53,078 bases of DNA from Actinomycetota bacterium (GTDB lineage Bacteria > Actinomycetota > CADDZG01 > WHSQ01), in the NCBI GenBank assembly GCA_009380005.1, contig WHSQ01000015.1, forward strand, positions 1-53,078, in the 5' to 3' direction. Below, piece by piece: positions 34,606-41,735 of this stretch. Made by a program: the position numbers and the translations under genes. The notes under the pieces are model-generated. The model worked only from the letters and a program-made list of their open reading frames with translations. It was not told the origin of the DNA and ran no database searches. Every line of letters begins with the position of its first letter. Position 1 is the first letter of the stretch.

Positions 34606-35450
34606 GCCGGCTCCCTGAGGGTCTGCAGAGCCCGTGTCACGAAGACCCGGATCATCTGGGTCCGGTACCAGGCCGAGCCGCGGGCGTCTTCCATGGGATC
34701 GATGGAGTCGGCATACGCTTCGGCGACGTCCGCGATGGCCCCATCCTCCAAAGGCCGCCCGATCCCCAGGTCGCAGGCGTGCGGAGCGACGGCCGGCGTC
34801 CCTGCAACGCCGGCGATCACGACGTTCAGCTCTTTCACCGCGCCGTCGTCGAATAGGGCGCGGGCGGCTACTCCCACACAGGGTCGGTCCTCGGAGGAGC
34901 GCGAGACGTACTTGAGGTAGGCCGTGCGCTCATTGCGTCGCCCCATCGGGACCGATACCTCTTTGATCACTTCTGCGGGCCCGAGCGCGGTCGAGTAGAA
35001 CCCCGTGATGAGCTCGGAGATCGGGAGCGTCCGGCTTCCATCGGGGCCCTGCACCGAACAGGTCGCGCCGATGCACGTCAACACCGACGGCGCGTCCGAG
35101 GCATAGTCGGCCTCGGCCAGGTTGCCGGCGAGCGTCGCAACGTTGCGGACGCGAAGGTTACCCACCACGTTGCAAGCGTGTGCCAGTGCCGGCGCGTGCG
35201 CCCGCACCAGCTCGGACGACGCGACCGCGCCGAGGGTGACCCGTGAACCGATCCGCACGGAGCCACCGGCCTGGTCGATGCCCGTCATCCCCTGCACGTC
35301 CTGCAGCGACACCAGGAGCGGAGGAGAGATGAGCCCCTGACGCATCATGAGTACGACGGCGGTGCCGCCCGCGATCAGCTTCCCCTCGCCTTCGCTGTCG
35401 TCCAGGATGCGTACCGCTTCATCAACCGTCGCCGGTCGTGCCAGTTCCAC
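34602..35450 (-). CDS. molybdenum hydroxylase medium (FAD) subunit
   Basis: A 282-residue FAD-binding subunit (CoxM/XdhB type). The FAD motifs are visible as LIAGGTAVVLMMRQGL and ATLAGNLAEADYASD. The gene starts with GTG at 35450, just 3 bp after the CoxG stop. Together with the 2Fe-2S and large subunits it makes the classical L-M-S heterotrimer, here in order G-M-L-S. The cofactor order implies NAD- or quinone-linked electron export; the acceptor cannot be told from sequence. Confidence 0.92.
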   Translation of the reverse strand: MELARPATVDEAVRILDDSEGEGKLIAGGTAVVLMMRQGLISPPLLVSLQDVQGMTGIDQAGGSVRIGSRVTLGAVASSELVRAHAPALAHACNVVGNLRVRNVATLAGNLAEADYASDAPSVLTCIGATCSVQGPDGSRTLPISELITGFYSTALGPAEVIKEVSVPMGRRNERTAYLKYVSRSSEDRPCVGVAARALFDDGAVKELNVVIAGVAGTPAVAPHACDLGIGRPLEDGAIADVAEAYADSIDPMEDARGSAWYRTQMIRVFVTRALQTLREPA

Positions 35451-35453
35451 GCT

Positions 35454-36023
35454 TTACTCGGCCTTCGCTCTACGTCGGTTACGTCTGAACAGCGACGTCA
35501 CACGGGCCCAGAGAACGGTCATCAGCGTGCGCAACACGGGAACCGACCGCGGCGCCGTCGCGGTCTCGTCACCGGGCGCCGCGGTGAGCCGGCTGTTAAC
35601 GCACGAGACGAAGTCGCCGATCATCTGCTTCGCGGTCGCCTGGATGACTCCGGTGCCGAAGCTGCCGAGGCGGCCCCGGATCGTTACGTCTGCCGTCGTC
35701 TCGACCGTTGTCAGGTTCGTTCCGGCTTCGATCAGCCGAGCGTCGAAGGTGACGGTCGCCATGCTCCCGCTCGCCCGATCCTTGCCCCGCGCCGATGCTC
35801 GTAGTCGCTCGGGGCTTTCGCTCGCGTCGAGCGTCACCGATCCCTGGAACGAAGACTTGATCGGGCCCACCTGGGCCGAGAGCGTTGCCCGGTATCCGTC
35901 GGCAGCGACCTTCGTGACCTCGCTGACTCCCGGTACGCACGATTGGATGTTCTCCACGTCCAGTAGGAGCGCCGCGACGCGATCCCGCGGCCCGTCGAGC
36001 GAGAAGATCTCGGAGATGATCAT
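35454..36023 (-). CDS. CoxG-like SRPBCC protein with C-terminal basic tail
   Basis: A 189-residue CoxG/carbon-monoxide-dehydrogenase subunit G family protein. The SRPBCC (START-like) fold occupies about residues 1-145 (DRVAALLLDVENIQSCVPGVSEV, then VGPIKSSFQGSVTLD). The C terminus has a hydrophobic segment (VPVLRTLMTVLWARVTSLF) and a basic tail, which fits membrane recruitment of the hydroxylase, as proposed for CoxG. It is the first gene of the molybdenum hydroxylase operon, 36 bp from site f. The ribosome binding site is weak. Confidence 0.88.
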   Translation of the reverse strand: MIISEIFSLDGPRDRVAALLLDVENIQSCVPGVSEVTKVAADGYRATLSAQVGPIKSSFQGSVTLDASESPERLRASARGKDRASGSMATVTFDARLIEAGTNLTTVETTADVTIRGRLGSFGTGVIQATAKQMIGDFVSCVNSRLTAAPGDETATAPRSVPVLRTLMTVLWARVTSLFRRNRRRAKAE

Positions 36024-36058
36024 CGGCCGGGTGCCTGGCCCCCTGGAGGTCTCGGCGG

Positions 36059-36080
36059 ATTATGTACTGTACATGATATG
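36059..36080. promoter_or_regulatory. AT-rich palindromic operator-like element (site f)
   Basis: The core ATGTACTGTACAT (36062-36074) is a perfect inverted repeat with a one-base centre. It lies between divergent coxG (36 bp) and the MFS gene, whose ATG at 36078 is only three bases beyond it. It is the most symmetrical of the seven AT-rich elements. Confidence 0.6.
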
Positions 36081-37277
36081 CAAGACGCCCCCGAGGCCGG
36101 CCCGGTGAGCCCCGAGGACGGTCCGCCGCCCCGACGCCGGGTCGCGATGCTCGCGCGCCTCGTCGGGATCCAACTCACCGCGGCGATGATAGTCCTCGGC
36201 ATCCCGCCGCTGACTCCCGCGCTGCGCGATGAGTTCGGCCTGTCGCGAGCCGGAGCCGGGCTGCTGATGACGGCCGCGTTCCTCGGTGTGGTCGCGGCGT
36301 CGTGGCCGGCCGGGCGCGTCGTGAACGCCGTGGGCGTCCGGCGTTCCATGCTCTGGGCTTGTGTCGGACTGGGGGCCTCCTTGGCCATGACGGGTCTGGC
36401 CTCGAGCTACATCCTTGTCCTCTTGGCCCTCTTCGTCGTGGGCGTCTTCTACAGTCCCGTGACGCCGGCCACGAACGCGGGGGTCGTCGCTTGGGCGCAG
36501 GTGGGATTCCGGACCCGAGCCATGGCCATCAAGCAGATGGGCGTCACCGCGGGGGCCGCCGTATCCGCGGCCCTCATCCCCCTCTTGATAACGCGCTTCG
36601 GATGGAGGAGTGCGGCGGCGATAGTGGGCGCGATCGTGATCGTCGTAGGCGTCTTTTCCGCGTTCTGGTTCCAACGACCTCCCGCGGCCCGCTCGGTCAA
36701 GCGCGGAGGACCGCTCGAGAACCGGCCCCTGGTGATCGTGCTTGGCATCGCCGCGCTCCTGCTGCTCTTCGTGCAGCATTGCGTATCCACGCACTACATC
36801 CTTGCCCTGCAGGATGAGGGCGTCGCTCTCGTCGTTGCGGGCGCTGCTCTCAGCCTGTTACAGGCATCCGCGACCGGCGCTCGCTACGGCTGGGCGTGGC
36901 TGGCGGACAGGTTCTTGGGGGGCAACGCTGCCCTGGCGCTGTTGGTCCTGTCTGCTTCCAGCGCGATCGTGCTCGCGGTCATGACGGTCTTCGATGGAGC
37001 GCGATCGCCGGCGCTTGCGGCGGTCTTCCTCGGTGCGACCACGCAGGCGGGCAACGGTCTCATCCAACTGGTGTTGTCGGATGCGGGTGGAGCGGCCCCG
37101 GCGTCCAGCACCGGTCTGGGGATGTCGCTCGGGTTCTCCGGCACCGTGATCGGTCCGCCTCTGTTCGGCCTCCTGGCCGATACATGGACCTACCGTTCCA
37201 GTTGGATCGCTCTATCTGCCGTCGCCCTCGCCGCGGGCGGCCTGACGTGGTGGGCCACCCGCCGCCTGCATCAGTGA
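36078..37277 (+). CDS. MFS transporter (CynX/NimT-like)
   Basis: A 399-residue 12-helix major facilitator (LVGIQLTAAMIVLGIPPLTPALR, then AASWPAGRVVNAVGVRRSM with the superfamily loop). It probably imports or exports the substrate of the molybdenum hydroxylase encoded on the other side of site f. The ATG at 36078 follows a perfect palindrome almost directly and has no ribosome binding site, so either the message is leaderless or translation begins later (GTG 36105 or ATG 36147). Its stop overlaps the end of the convergent GntR gene by seven bases. Confidence 0.86.
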   Translation: MQDAPEAGPVSPEDGPPPRRRVAMLARLVGIQLTAAMIVLGIPPLTPALRDEFGLSRAGAGLLMTAAFLGVVAASWPAGRVVNAVGVRRSMLWACVGLGASLAMTGLASSYILVLLALFVVGVFYSPVTPATNAGVVAWAQVGFRTRAMAIKQMGVTAGAAVSAALIPLLITRFGWRSAAAIVGAIVIVVGVFSAFWFQRPPAARSVKRGGPLENRPLVIVLGIAALLLLFVQHCVSTHYILALQDEGVALVVAGAALSLLQASATGARYGWAWLADRFLGGNAALALLVLSASSAIVLAVMTVFDGARSPALAAVFLGATTQAGNGLIQLVLSDAGGAAPASSTGLGMSLGFSGTVIGPPLFGLLADTWTYRSSWIALSAVALAAGGLTWWATRRLHQ

Positions 37278-37948
37278 ACCGCCCCGGCCTTCTCGTTCTC
37301 TTCTATGAACTGCACCAGCCCCGTGACGGTGTGATCGAGGTGTAGCGTGATGGCCTTGCGCGCGCTCCTTACATCTCCCGCGGCGCAGGCATCCAGGATG
37401 TCCTGGTGATCGACGTCGGCCCGATGAGCCGGCAGGTCGTGGGCCGCGAACATGTGGATGTAGGTGCTCGAAGAGTCGCGCAGGTTGGCGATCATGCCGC
37501 ATAGGCGGGGCATGCCGGAGGCCTGGTACAGACGCATGTGGAACTGGTTGTTCATCTCCACCCAGCGGACCTCGTCCTTCTCCTTCTTCATCTCGTCGAG
37601 CAGCTCTTGGAGCTCGGCGACGAGTTCGTTCGTCAACTGGGGGGTCGCCTTCTCGATGGCCAGCGCTTCGAGCGTCTTGCGGATCTCGTAGGACTCGCGT
37701 ACGTCGGCCACCGTCGGGTGGAAGACGATCGCTCCTCGATGGGGATCGATGCGTACGAGCCCCTCGGCCTGGAGCCAGGCGAGGGCTTCACGTACGGGCG
37801 TCGTGCTGATGCCGAAGCGCTGGGCAACCTCGTTCTGACGCAGCCGGGTCCCGGGAGGCAGTTGCCCGGTCTGTATCTCGGTGCGGAGCATCTGTGCCAC
37901 CGTGTCTGCAGTGGTTCGGCGCTTCAGGAACTCGTCTTCGACCGCCAT
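37271..37948 (-). CDS. GntR-family transcriptional regulator, FCD subfamily (copy 2)
   Basis: A 225-residue GntR/FCD regulator. The winged helix is about residues 10-75 (RLRQNEVAQRFGISTTPVREALAWLQAEGLVRIDPHRGAIVF) and the FCD domain follows (DDHQ-like motif VDHQDILDAC). ATG 37948 has AAGGAG upstream; the longer frame to 38176 is not needed. More than half the positions match the regulator at 12257-12931, and the recognition helix differs by only two residues (FGISTTPVREAL against FGVSTTPVREAF), so both should bind the same sequence. It is in the same direction as the downstream amidohydrolase of the pathway (38022-39020 lies upstream of it). Confidence 0.93.
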   Translation of the reverse strand: MAVEDEFLKRRTTADTVAQMLRTEIQTGQLPPGTRLRQNEVAQRFGISTTPVREALAWLQAEGLVRIDPHRGAIVFHPTVADVRESYEIRKTLEALAIEKATPQLTNELVAELQELLDEMKKEKDEVRWVEMNNQFHMRLYQASGMPRLCGMIANLRDSSSTYIHMFAAHDLPAHRADVDHQDILDACAAGDVRSARKAITLHLDHTVTGLVQFIEENEKAGAVH

Positions 37949-38021
37949 GCTGCTCTCCTTGGGGCCTGAGGCCCCATCCGTGCGGGCGCGGTTTGGTGTG
38001 CGACCGTCGGCTATCTGACGA

Positions 38022-39020
38022 TTACATCTTCTCACGCAGGCCGAACAGGTCGGCGGCGTTAGCAGCTCCGATGCGAGCTCGGGTTGTCCCCTCGGCGGTG
38101 CGTTCCAGGCGTCCCACGGGGTCCTCGTCCGCCATGTCGAACGGCAGGTCGGTACCGAGCACCACCCGGTTGGCACCCACGAGTTCGATGAGCCAGCGTA
38201 ACGCGCTGTCGTTGTGCGTGATCGTGTCCAGGTAGAACCTATCCATGTACTCGCTGGGCCGCCTGTCGATCTTGTGTTTCGGCTCTTCCCTCACCTTCCA
38301 TCCGTGGTCCAAGCGGCCTATCTGGAAGGGCAGGAAGCCCCCCGCGTGAACCAGCATCAGCGTGATATCGGGGAAGCGATCGAGCAGGCCCGAGAAGATG
38401 ACCCGCGACGCTGCGATCGCCGTATCCATGGGGTTCACGAAGATGTTCGTTAGGTAATAGTCCTCGTACCCGCTCTTCGGTCCGACGTAATAGGGATGCA
38501 GGACGAAAGGGACCTTCAACTCGTTCGCGGCTTCCCACACCGGCAGGAACCGGTCCCGATCGATGTAATCGCCCTCCATCGTCGTGCCTATCTGGGCCCC
38601 CACCATCCCCAGTTCTTCCACCGCACGGCGCAACTCGATCGCCGCTCCTTCGGGATCCTGCATCGGGAGGCTGGCCAGACCGAAGAGCTTCCCTCCGGAT
38701 TCGACGACGGCCTTCGCCAGGGAGTCGTTGGCCATGCGAGCGAAGGCGACCGCATCGGCGGCATCGATCCAGTAGTAGAAGAGGGTGGGCGCGAGGGAGA
38801 CGACGGACAGGTCGATGCTCCGCTTCCTCATGTCCTCGAACTTCGCGTCCTCGCAGAGGAAGGTGGGATGGAAGGGATAGGCGAAGCCTTCGTCGTGCAC
38901 GATCCAGGGGACGCCGCCTCGATCTTCGATCCGGGCCCCCCATTCGGGGTGGTCGTCGGCGTCCAGGTACTCCCTCGGTATGAAATGGGTGTGGACGTCG
39001 ATCACGTCCGCGAGCTTCAC
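38022..39020 (-). CDS. ACMSD-like amidohydrolase (amidohydrolase 2 family), copy 2
   Basis: A 332-residue amidohydrolase-2 protein. Metal motif VIDVHTHFIPREYL (HxH), later His in LHPYYVGPKSGYEDY and LVHAGGFLPFQIGRLDHGW, and Asp in LGTDLPFDMAD. GTG 39020 is chosen because GGAAGGAG is upstream and the protein then begins at the conserved strand. It is a paralogue of the enzyme at 29537-30535, so the pathway may have two successive or stereospecific decarboxylation/hydrolysis steps. Site g lies 72 bp upstream of the start. The GntR copy 2 gene follows 73 bp downstream. Confidence 0.88.
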   Translation of the reverse strand: MKLADVIDVHTHFIPREYLDADDHPEWGARIEDRGGVPWIVHDEGFAYPFHPTFLCEDAKFEDMRKRSIDLSVVSLAPTLFYYWIDAADAVAFARMANDSLAKAVVESGGKLFGLASLPMQDPEGAAIELRRAVEELGMVGAQIGTTMEGDYIDRDRFLPVWEAANELKVPFVLHPYYVGPKSGYEDYYLTNIFVNPMDTAIAASRVIFSGLLDRFPDITLMLVHAGGFLPFQIGRLDHGWKVREEPKHKIDRRPSEYMDRFYLDTITHNDSALRWLIELVGANRVVLGTDLPFDMADEDPVGRLERTAEGTTRARIGAANAADLFGLREKM

Positions 39021-39091
39021 CGTGGCTCCTTCCCCCACCTCGTCTTCAGTCGCGCTCCGTGCCTCCGGGACCCAGCCCCCCGCCGGAGGGC

Positions 39092-39111
39092 TTTGTATAA
39101 AATATATTTCC
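39092..39111. promoter_or_regulatory. AT-rich operator/promoter-like element (site g)
   Basis: TTTGTATAAAATATATTTCC lies upstream of the ACMSD-like amidohydrolase gene. It is one of seven AT-rich islands of this region and contains TATAAA as a possible -10 box on the plus strand and ATATAT/TTTATAC on the minus. Confidence 0.5.
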
Positions 39112-39215
39112 ACTCCGGGAGCCGCAAGTAGAGAGCAGGGAACGCGGGTGGTTCGAGGATCCCCGGCGCACGTGCCGGGTCTGCAAGGCGGGGCGGGATC
39201 TCGCCGGCTACCCGG

Positions 39216-39842
39216 TCAGCGAACCACCCCGCGCCGGAACGCCTCGGCCACGGCCTCGGCTCGGTCGTGGACCCCCAGCTTGCGGAAGATGTTCTTGAGA
39301 TGGGTCTTGATGGTCTCCTCCGACAGGTACAGGTGCGCAGCCACTTCCTTCGTGGACTGCCCCTGGCTTATCTGCCGGAGCACGTCGAGCTCTCGATCGG
39401 TCAACGCGGTGGGGTCCTTGTCGGTCAAGCGGCCGAACACGCCCTGTGTGACCCGCGGGTCGAGCACCGCACGCCCCTCGAGGATCTGCCGGATGGCATC
39501 GGTGAGGGCCGCTTCCGACGCGCCCTTCGAGAGGTAGCCGTCCGCCCCCGCCTTCACCGCGTCCGTGACCGTGCCGGGATCGGTGAACATCGTGAGCATC
39601 AGGATCTTCGTATCCGGTGACGCTTCCTTGATGCGGCGTGTCGCCTCGACCCCGTCGATGCCCTCTCCAAGACTGACGTCCATCAGCACCACGTCCACGA
39701 CGCCGTGCTTGACCGCCTCGACGGCGTCCTCGCCGGAGTGGACGACCCCCGCCGACTCGAAGCCCTCGACCATCGACAGCATCATCTCGAGCCCGCGCGA
39801 TACGAGCTTGTGGTCCTCGACGACCAGGATCCGATGCGTCAC
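39216..39842 (-). CDS. NarL/LuxR-family response regulator
   Basis: A 208-residue response regulator. The receiver domain (about 1-120) has the acidic pair in ILVVEDHKLVS and the phosphoryl Asp in VVLMDVSLGEG; the output domain is a LuxR-type helix-turn-helix (LTDRELDVLRQISQGQSTKEVAAHLYLSEETIKTHLKNIFRKLG). It binds DNA when phosphorylated, usually at inverted or direct repeats. Its GTG start overlaps the kinase stop by four bases, so it is coupled to the histidine kinase at 39839-41185. The two peptide genes lie farther upstream on the same strand. Confidence 0.93.
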   Translation of the reverse strand: MTHRILVVEDHKLVSRGLEMMLSMVEGFESAGVVHSGEDAVEAVKHGVVDVVLMDVSLGEGIDGVEATRRIKEASPDTKILMLTMFTDPGTVTDAVKAGADGYLSKGASEAALTDAIRQILEGRAVLDPRVTQGVFGRLTDKDPTALTDRELDVLRQISQGQSTKEVAAHLYLSEETIKTHLKNIFRKLGVHDRAEAVAEAFRRGVVR

Positions 39843-41185
39843 GACAGCCCGACCCCCGCAGGAAGCGTGGCCGCGATGGACGTGCCCCGTCCCGGCGTGG
39901 AGCTGATGTCGAGCGTTCCGCCGACGCCCGCGGCTCGTTCCTGCATCAGCTGCATTCCCACGTGTTCTGCACCCTTCTCCTCTTGGAGATCGAAACCACC
40001 ACCATCATCCTCGACCACCACGACGATGGCGCCATCGTTCTGGGCGATGTTCACCCGGATCTCGTCGCTGCCGGCGTGTTTGAGCGCATTGACCAGCGCC
40101 TCCTGCACGATCTGCACGGCGGCCAACGCGACCGAGATCGGGGGCTCGCTCTCCAGGTCGGCTTTGACCGCGATATTCGCGCCCCAGACGGTGGAGAGCT
40201 GATCGGCGAAGCGCGTCACGGTTTGGAGGAGACCCCCCGCCTCGACCGCGGATCGACGCAGGTCGACGAGGGAGTCGCGAAGGGTTCCCATGGCCTCGTC
40301 GAGAGCCTCGCGGACCATGTCCGATGATTCCCTGGCGCGACCCACATCGCCGGTGCTCAGCAGCTTCGACGTGTTAGCCGATCCGTAGGACGCAGCGGCC
40401 AGCATCTGGAGGCTCGTGTCGTGGATGTGCGCGGCGATACGGGCTCGCTCCTGCTCGCGATCCTCGAGCACGCGTTCCGTCGCTTTGCGCAACGCCTCCT
40501 GCTGCTTGAGAACGCGCTCGGACAATTCCTCGCGCGATCTCGCGCCGCTGATCGCCATCCGGGCGAACAACAGGGGAACGAGGATCGCCACGACCACCCA
40601 CGTCCCCTGGCGCGAGGCAGCGGCCGTTGCGGCGCCCAGAGCGGTCAACAGCGCGTAGCTCAACAAGAAGCCTGCAAGGGGGCTCGGTGGGATCTTGCGG
40701 GCCACCTCTCTCAAGGGGATCCCGTGTTCCATATGGACGGCCACGGAGACGAGCCCGAGGTTGATGATGAGGTCGGCCGCGGCGGCCGCCGCGATGAAGA
40801 ACGGGTTGAGGAGGTCGCCGGACAGGCTCATGATGGCGCTCGCCGCGCCGATGTGGAGCATCGCCTGCGCCCGGTTGAACAGAGCGCGGTGAACGGGTAT
40901 CTGGGTGCGCAGCTCACGGAGGTCGAGCGATCCGAGCCCCGCTATGACCATGGTGACGCCGGGCTCGAACAGGATCGCGGCCGCAAGCAGGATGGGATAG
41001 CCCATCGTGATCCGGGTCTCGAAGCCGAGCGTGACGGGAAGGAGCTCGGCGACCACGAGAGCGCCGACCCAGAAGATGAGGATGGGCAGGCGTGGGAACG
41101 CGGAGGGTTGTGCAACGAGCGATGTCGCGAGGAACGCCGCCGCGGCCGCCACTACAGCCCAGGAATAGACCTTGATCCGATCCAC
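39839..41185 (-). CDS. membrane sensor histidine kinase, NarL-type (HisKA_3 + HATPase_c)
   Basis: A 448-residue kinase. Residues 1-210 hold about six or seven membrane helices with no large extracellular loop (VYSWAVVAAAAAFLATSLVA, PILLAAAILFEPGVTMVIAGLGSLD), resembling MASE-type domains. A coiled-coil linker leads to the HisKA_3 motif ERARIAAHIHDTSLQMLA (phosphoryl His) and the HATPase domain (ALVNALKHAG, VVVEDDGGGFD, GMQLMQERAAGVGG). GTG 41185 is chosen because it begins just before the first helix; the ribosome binding site is weak, so the start is uncertain. A helical membrane sensor suits detection of a peptide or hydrophobic signal. Confidence 0.87.
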   Translation of the reverse strand: MDRIKVYSWAVVAAAAAFLATSLVAQPSAFPRLPILIFWVGALVVAELLPVTLGFETRITMGYPILLAAAILFEPGVTMVIAGLGSLDLRELRTQIPVHRALFNRAQAMLHIGAASAIMSLSGDLLNPFFIAAAAAADLIINLGLVSVAVHMEHGIPLREVARKIPPSPLAGFLLSYALLTALGAATAAASRQGTWVVVAILVPLLFARMAISGARSREELSERVLKQQEALRKATERVLEDREQERARIAAHIHDTSLQMLAAASYGSANTSKLLSTGDVGRARESSDMVREALDEAMGTLRDSLVDLRRSAVEAGGLLQTVTRFADQLSTVWGANIAVKADLESEPPISVALAAVQIVQEALVNALKHAGSDEIRVNIAQNDGAIVVVVEDDGGGFDLQEEKGAEHVGMQLMQERAAGVGGTLDISSTPGRGTSIAATLPAGVGLS

Positions 41186-41226
41186 AGCACTTAGGACGTT
41201 ACAGAGGGACCAGATCGATACACAAG

Positions 41227-41260
41227 AGAAGGAGAGAGGCAACGAGGCCTCTCTCCTTCT
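41227..41260 (-). terminator. perfect 14-bp hairpin between the peptide genes and the kinase gene
   Basis: AGAAGGAGAGAGGC and GCCTCTCTCCTTCT pair perfectly around a 6-base loop. On the minus strand the sequence CTTGTGTATCG follows, so the U tract is poor. It lies 27 bp after the last peptide gene and 42 bp before the kinase start, and could act as a partial terminator or attenuator that makes the peptide genes more abundant than the kinase. Confidence 0.6.
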
Positions 41261-41287
41261 GGGGTCCTGCAGATGCTCAGAGAGCTG

Positions 41288-41365
41288 CTACCACTTGAAC
41301 TGGGCGCCGGCCACCTGGAAAAGAGCAACGAGGGTGCTGGCCATTGCGACGAGACGCAGTTTCAT
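41288..41365 (-). CDS. signal-peptide-like micropeptide ending in QFKW (tandem copy 1)
   Basis: A 25-codon gene too short for standard gene callers. The product begins MKLRLVAM and ends VAGAQFKW. It has a basic N terminus, a hydrophobic core and an A-G-A end like a signal peptidase I site, which would release a QFKW tetrapeptide. GGAGG lies eight bases before the ATG. It is duplicated at 41420-41497; the copies differ at four of 75 coding positions, three of them synonymous, which supports selection for the peptide. It could be a secreted signal for the adjacent histidine kinase, or a small membrane-acting toxin. An in-frame ATG lies 15 bases upstream but has no ribosome binding site. Confidence 0.7.
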   Translation of the reverse strand: MKLRLVAMASTLVALFQVAGAQFKW

Positions 41366-41419
41366 CTGGGATTCCTCCATCTATCGGATGAGTGGACTAA
41401 CGAGCGTGTGAGAGATCGA

Positions 41420-41497
41420 CTACCACTTGAAGTGGGCGCCGGCCACCTGGAAGAGAGCAACGAGGGTGCTGGCCATAGCAACGAGACGCAGTTTCAT
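41420..41497 (-). CDS. signal-peptide-like micropeptide ending in HFKW (tandem copy 2)
   Basis: A 25-codon gene, nearly identical to copy 1 and upstream of it. The product ends VAGAHFKW, so the only amino acid change between copies is Gln to His in the predicted mature end. The five bases GGAGG eight bases before the ATG and the intervening leader are kept in both copies. The gap between the copies (54 bp) is not conserved. Both copies point toward the kinase and response regulator genes. The upstream region holds two GGTTCGA-type repeats, possible regulator sites. Confidence 0.7.
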   Translation of the reverse strand: MKLRLVAMASTLVALFQVAGAHFKW

Positions 41498-41561
41498 CTG
41501 GGATGCCTCCATTTCAGGACGAGTTGGTACACGGATATGGTCTTGATGTGGGCCCCGATCC

Positions 41562-41596
41562 GGATCGAACCTGCTCGATATGCATGGGTTCGAACC
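41562..41596. promoter_or_regulatory. paired GGTTCGA repeats upstream of the micropeptide genes
   Basis: GGTTCGATCC (minus strand, 41562-41571) and the perfect palindrome GGTTCGAACC (41587-41596) are spaced 25 bp apart, about two and a half helical turns. They lie 65 bp before the first micropeptide gene and are candidate binding sites for the NarL-type regulator. Confidence 0.35.
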
Positions 41597-41735
41597 GTTT
41601 GGACCGCCGCTCCGCTCGTCCCGGGGGGGAAGGCCTTTCCCCCAAGTGTGGGATGTGATGACCCTAAGACCGTGCTATTCGTGGAACAACACGCAAAAAT
41701 GACTAGGTGATCTTCGCGCGCGAGGGGTGCAGCAG

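Noticed and set aside
31880-36023. aerobic carbon monoxide dehydrogenase
   Set aside because: The large subunit lacks the AYRCSFR loop of form I CODH; the CoxG and L-M-S layout is shared by many other hydroxylases.
41288-41513. CRISPR or simple repeat explanation for the two similar 90-base units
   Set aside because: Only two copies, unit length about 90 bases, and changes are mostly third-codon positions, which fits duplicated genes.
41555-41610. tRNA-like T-arm motif GGTTCGAACC
   Set aside because: The flanks cannot form the T stem, acceptor, D or anticodon arms, and the motif recurs nearby as a direct repeat.
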